NCBI GenBank assembly: GCA_002329675.1
Contig: DCUA01000156.1
Location: 335 to 8,691 of the forward strand
Length of the DNA stretch: 8,357 bases
Origin: Firmicutes bacterium UBA1426
Lineage (GTDB): Bacteria; Bacillota; Clostridia; Peptostreptococcales; Anaerovoracaceae
Direction of reading: 5' to 3'
Positions 5,403-8,357 of the stretch are shown here, piece after piece (position 1 is the stretch's first letter; each line of letters starts with the position of its first letter). The notes below the pieces were generated by a model. It was not told where the DNA came from. It saw only the letters and a list, made by a program, of their open reading frames with translations, and made no database searches. The position numbers were made by a program, and so were the translations under genes.

Positions 5403-6746
5403 TCAATCATTTCTGATAGACTCTTCAAGATTCAGAACCACCTCTTTAAATACTTCATTAGAACGCATTTCATTACTTATTTTTTCACAGGCATGCAAAA
5501 CAGTGGTATGATCCCGGTTTCCAAAAGCCTCTCCTATTTTAGGAAGGGAAAGAGAGGTGAGATCCCTGCATATGTACATGGCTATTTGCCGTGGAAAAGC
5601 CAAGTTTCTGGAACGTTTGGATGATTCGATATCAGAAACCTTAATATTAAAGTGTTTGCAGACATGCTTTTTAATAATTTCGGGAGTCAAGAGCTTATCG
5701 CTTGCGGCAAAAACATCTTTCAGCACTTCCTTAGCCAGATCTCTGTCGATAGGTTGTCCAACCAGGGAAGAATAAGCCACGACCCGAATAAAAGCCCCCT
5801 CCAGTTCGCGCACGTTGTTTTGGATTTTTTCGGCAATGACTTTGATCACATCCATAAAATCTTCACTTACCGGAATTTCCTCCAGCTCAGCCTTTTTACA
5901 AAGAATGGCTACCCTGGTTTCAAAATCCGGAGGTTGAATATCTGCAATCAAACCCCATTCAAAGCGGGAGCGCAGCCTCTCTTCAAGAGTGGCAATCGCT
6001 TTTGGCGGCCGGTCGCTGGAAAGAATGATCCTCTTGTTGGCGTCATAAAGGGTGTTGAAGGTATGGAAGATTTCTTCCTGGACCCTCTCCTTTTTTTCAA
6101 GGAACTGGATGTCGTCGATCAACAAAACGTCGATATTTCTGTACTTGTTTCGAAAGCCGGCGGTATTGTTGTCTCTGATGGCTTTAATGAATTCGTTTGT
6201 AAACATCTCCGAAGAAACGTAAAGAACCTTCAGTTTAGGGGTATTCCGCACAATGTGGTGGCCTATGGCATGCATGAGATGGGTTTTGCCAAGCCCGGCG
6301 CCCCCATATAAAAAAAGAGGATTGTATTGGGAAGAAAGTGGCATTTCTGCTACTGCCAGCGAAGCAGCGTGAGCAAATTGGCTGTTTTTTCCAACAACAA
6401 AGGTGCCGAAGACATATTTTGGATTCAGGTAGAGTTCATCTGTGAAGGTATGAGTAAGGGTATTGGCCTTCTCCTTCTTCTCCTGTTCCATCTCCTCCGG
6501 ATCCATAAAGACGGCCTTAAGCTTGATGCCAAAGGACCGCTTCAATGCAGCTTCGATCAGGTTGCAATAACGGTCTTCCAAAATATTTTTTCCGATTCCG
6601 CCCCCAAGACCCAAATAAAGACAGCCTTGCTCCTCATCTAAACGAAGAGGTGTAAGGGGCTCGATCCAGGTGTCAAAACTGACAGCTGTCATTTCAGGTC
6701 TTAAAAAATCTAATGTCTTGTTCCAGGATTGTTCCAGATTGTTCAT
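5403..6746 (-). CDS. dnaA: Chromosomal replication initiator DnaA
   Basis: This is a 447-residue AAA+ initiator that binds DnaA boxes, melts the origin and helps load the helicase. Domain I spans about 1-80 (WIEPL at 27-31), with a short linker at about 81-105. In domain III Walker A is GGAGLGKT (148-155), Walker B is VLLIDDIQF (207-215), sensor 1 is SSDRPP (243-248) and the sensor 2 region is NNVRELEGA (310-318). Domain IV carries the helix-turn-helix and the DnaA signature GNRDHTTVLHACEKI (409-423). I chose ATG 6746-6744, preceded by AAGGA at 6 nt. The upstream in-frame ATG at 6845 would place the promoter inside the gene. It diverges from gyrB. Its promoter holds a perfect DnaA box, suggesting autorepression. 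Confidence 0.98.
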   Translation of the reverse strand: MNNLEQSWNKTLDFLRPEMTAVSFDTWIEPLTPLRLDEEQGCLYLGLGGGIGKNILEDRYCNLIEAALKRSFGIKLKAVFMDPEEMEQEKKEKANTLTHTFTDELYLNPKYVFGTFVVGKNSQFAHAASLAVAEMPLSSQYNPLFLYGGAGLGKTHLMHAIGHHIVRNTPKLKVLYVSSEMFTNEFIKAIRDNNTAGFRNKYRNIDVLLIDDIQFLEKKERVQEEIFHTFNTLYDANKRIILSSDRPPKAIATLEERLRSRFEWGLIADIQPPDFETRVAILCKKAELEEIPVSEDFMDVIKVIAEKIQNNVRELEGAFIRVVAYSSLVGQPIDRDLAKEVLKDVFAASDKLLTPEIIKKHVCKHFNIKVSDIESSKRSRNLAFPRQIAMYICRDLTSLSLPKIGEAFGNRDHTTVLHACEKISNEMRSNEVFKEVVLNLEESIRND

Positions 6747-6816
6747 AACGGTTCCTTTTCTTGATTTAGAGTTATATGAAGGAATTCTCAAAAGAAGTTG
6801 ATATCGTTGTGGTATA

Positions 6817-6845
6817 ATCATACCGAAAAAGTTATCCACAGGCAA
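6817..6845 (-). promoter_or_regulatory. dnaA promoter overlapped by a DnaA box
   Basis: On the minus strand TTGCCT (6845-6840) is 17 bp from TATGAT (6822-6817), a fair -35 and a good -10. The perfect DnaA box at 6832-6840 touches the -35 and fills half of the spacer, so bound DnaA should block RNA polymerase. The leader to the ATG would be about 65 nt. Confidence 0.75.
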
Positions 6846-6917
6846 GTATTAATGTGAAATCATTTTTTTTCACATTTCCACCACTTACCCACAGTATGTG
6901 GAAAAGGGTTATTCACA
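6832..6917. other. Upstream oriC subregion: DnaA-box cluster between dnaA and gyrB
   Basis: Four DnaA boxes lie within 86 bp. They are TTATCCACA at 6832-6840 (plus, perfect), TTACCCACA at 6885-6893 (plus, one mismatch), TTTTCCACA on the minus strand at 6905-6897 (one mismatch) and TTATTCACA at 6909-6917 (plus, one mismatch). The position upstream of dnaA matches the first half of the bipartite B. subtilis origin. The dnaA gene itself separates it from the unwinding half at 5280-5380, suggesting a looped complex of about 1.5 kb. Confidence 0.85.
6851..6876. repeat. Inverted repeat inside the upstream origin cluster
   Basis: AATGTGAAA (6851-6859) and TTTCACATT (6868-6876) are perfect 9-bp inverted repeats with an AT-rich 8-nt gap. 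TTAATGTGAA (6849-6858) is also the exact complement of TTCACATTAA at 6912-6921, which overlaps the last DnaA box. The same core therefore occurs three times around the DnaA boxes. It might bind a second origin protein or simply be AT-rich origin sequence. Confidence 0.5.
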
Positions 6918-7024
6918 TTAAAGACATATGTCTGAAGATAACTCCCGTCTGAAAGCCTTAAATCGTTCCGATGAGGGGTGTAAAAACAAATAACCCAGGC
7001 TTTGAAACCTTTCTTTGAAATTCG
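6918..7024. other. Unassigned spacer between the origin cluster and the gyrB promoter
   Basis: No gene, promoter or DnaA box is seen here. The stretch contains a perfect 12-bp palindrome AGACATATGTCT (6922-6933) and a direct repeat GTCTGAA (6930-6936 and 6947-6953). It also has inverted AAAGCCT/AGGCTTT arms (6952-6958 and 6997-7003) and repeated TTTGAAA (7001-7007 and 7014-7020) just before the gyrB -35 box. These could be regulator sites for gyrB, but I recognise none of them. Confidence 0.4.
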
Positions 7025-7053
7025 TTGAAACAATAGAAGTTTTAAGGTATAAT
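7025..7053 (+). promoter_or_regulatory. gyrB promoter
   Basis: TTGAAA (7025-7030) and TATAAT (7048-7053) are separated by exactly 17 bp, one mismatch from perfect sigma-A consensus. Transcription should start near 7060, giving a leader of about 45 nt that ends in AGGAGG (7092-7097), 7 nt before the gyrB ATG. This shows gyrB is transcribed on its own and not from dnaA. Confidence 0.9.
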
Positions 7054-7068
7054 GAATAGTCATTATAA

Positions 7069-8357
<1,289 letters not shown>

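Noticed and set aside
5248..5406. N-terminal extension of DnaN
   Set aside because: The in-frame stretch is made of DnaA boxes and trios, and family homology begins at the ATG at 5247, which has its own ribosome binding site.
4508..5416. Long plus-strand open frame (302 residues) opposite dnaN, and another at 5652-6311 opposite dnaA
   Set aside because: Both are low-complexity antisense shadows of well-identified conserved genes, without ribosome binding sites or recognisable domains.
6680..6691. Perfect palindrome TGACAGCTGTCA
   Set aside because: It lies inside dnaA codons for a conserved part of domain I (E-M-T-A-V), has no second copy that I saw and is most simply chance.
6747..6845. 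N-terminal extension of DnaA
   Set aside because: It would swallow the dnaA promoter, and homology starts at MNNLEQSW after a good AAGGA site.

Overview
The window is the chromosomal replication-origin neighbourhood of a member of the Bacillota, most likely an anaerobic Clostridia-type organism. The evidence is the gene set (mnmE, jag, yidC, yidD, rnpA, rpmH, recF, dnaN, dnaA, gyrB), the strong AGGAGG-type ribosome binding sites, the sigma-A-type promoters and a B. subtilis-like split origin. Genus cannot be decided from the sequence alone.

Layout, left to right. Positions 1-215 hold the 5' end of mnmE (minus strand). Positions 216-514 are non-coding and hold two direct copies of a palindromic element, then the intrinsic terminator of jag. 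Positions 515-2881 are a compact minus-strand operon, rpmH-rnpA-yidD-yidC-jag, driven by a perfect-consensus promoter that overlaps the 3' end of recF. Positions 2977-6746 are a second minus-strand series, dnaA-dnaN-recF. Positions 6747-7104 separate the divergent dnaA and gyrB genes and hold their two promoters and a DnaA-box cluster. The 5' two thirds of gyrB runs off the right edge on the plus strand.

The origin is bipartite. One DnaA-box cluster lies upstream of dnaA (6832-6917), with one perfect box inside the dnaA promoter. The other lies between dnaA and dnaN (5280-5380) and looks like the unwinding element: DnaA boxes, a short GC stretch, then six DnaA-trio triplets running toward dnaN. 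From that point dnaN, recF and the rpmH operon are co-directional with the leftward fork and gyrB with the rightward fork. Only dnaA is head-on.

In the usual Bacillota arrangement, as I know it, rpmH diverges from dnaA and the order dnaA-dnaN-yaaA-recF-gyrB-gyrA runs one way. Here the dnaA-dnaN-recF block is flipped relative to both flanks, so rpmH follows recF and gyrB diverges from dnaA. No yaaA/rlbA gene sits between dnaN and recF. I found no previously undescribed defence, mobile or biosynthetic system. The points most worth a second look are the inverted origin block, the DnaA-trio element pressed against the dnaN ribosome binding site, and the duplicated palindromic element in front of mnmE.
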